Shown here piece after piece: positions 63,630 to 64,000 of a stretch of 64,000 nucleotides of DNA. The translations under genes and the position numbers were made by a program. A model generated the notes under the pieces. It saw nothing but the letters and a program-made list of their open reading frames with translations. It did not search any database and was not told where the DNA came from. Each line of letters opens with the position of its first letter. Positions within the stretch are counted from its first letter, which is position 1. The stretch lies in contig OY755190.1 of the NCBI GenBank assembly GCA_963576735.1, positions 4,209,695 to 4,273,694 on the forward strand, given 5' to 3'. Source of the stretch: Bedellia somnulentella (taxonomy: Eukaryota > Arthropoda > Insecta > Lepidoptera > Bedelliidae).

Positions 63630-64000
63630 GAATAGAATAGAATAGAATAACTCTTTATTGCACATCAAACACAAATTTACATAAATATAATATTATGATC
63701 AAACAGTTTACAGTGAGGTACAATTGGCGGTCTTATCGCTAAAAGCGATCTCTTCCAGACAACCTTTGGAAGGTGAGATCGATAAATTAATTATTTGGGT
63801 AGATGCACAAAACAAGGCCAAAAAAACATAATAATCTATTAAGCTTACTTAAAAGTAACTTATTTAATATAAATATTAATCATACAAAATAATATAGATA
63901 TTTAACGAATATGAACACATACATATATAACTACATACTTATAGGTTTAGGATTTAGGTTTTGGAGAATTTCGATTTCATCGTGCTGGAAGTGCGGATGG
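63630..64000 (-). mobile_element. LINE 3' UTR (reverse), reaching the window edge
   Basis: AATAGAATAGAATAGAATAAC followed by the same sequence as at 18791 (TTACAGTGAGGTACAATTGG, CTTCCAGACAACCTTTGGAAG). It starts 24 bp from the acceptor of Set1 exon 63606-63482. Confidence 0.75.

Overview
The window is nuclear DNA from an insect, almost certainly a lepidopteran (moth or butterfly). It carries two large multi-exon genes with GT-AG introns and consistent phases, and an intronless ommochrome-binding-protein-like gene, a family known from moths and butterflies. The introns are dense with lepidopteran-type Helitrons, RTE, R4/Dong-like and Jockey/CR1-like LINEs, tRNA-derived SINEs, MITEs and mariners. 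Exons are GC-rich; introns and intergenic DNA are AT-rich.

Layout. (1) 352-39484, plus strand: 28 exons of a citron rho-interacting kinase (sticky) homologue. It enters the window inside the kinase domain and ends at its stop codon. The order is kinase C-terminal part, a very long Ala/Arg/Glu-rich coiled coil, a basic linker, a PH-like region, a CNH domain and a charged tail. I see no exon for the C1 zinc finger that other citron kinases carry before the PH domain. A 5-kb intron at that place instead holds a LINE, two MITEs and the ommochrome-binding-like gene on the opposite strand (34388-35299). (2) 39485-43349: the convergent intergenic region, with the citron 3' UTR, a Dong-like fragment, a decayed LINE, a mariner remnant and the probable Set1 3' UTR. 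(3) 43350-63606, minus strand: 19 exons of the H3K4 methyltransferase Set1 (SETD1/COMPASS), complete at the C terminus (WDR5-binding Win motif, N-SET, SET, post-SET). The N-terminal RRM part lies beyond the right edge.

The two large genes have separate roles (cytokinesis scaffold and chromatin methylation) and nothing suggests joint function. The most interesting structure is in the repeats. An RTE LINE and two unrelated short families share the same 3' terminal module (a CCCC/GGG stem-loop followed by CGTGA and a short ATG-rich tandem tail), which suggests one retrotransposition machine serving several families. A second family encloses a nearly complete tRNA cloverleaf inside long inverted arms, and in one copy the tRNA part is flipped. 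The citron coiled-coil exons have left decayed tandem duplicates in their introns, and a minisatellite starts exactly at a citron splice donor.

All exon limits were read by eye from splice signals and codon phase. Family names rest on motif recognition without database searches.
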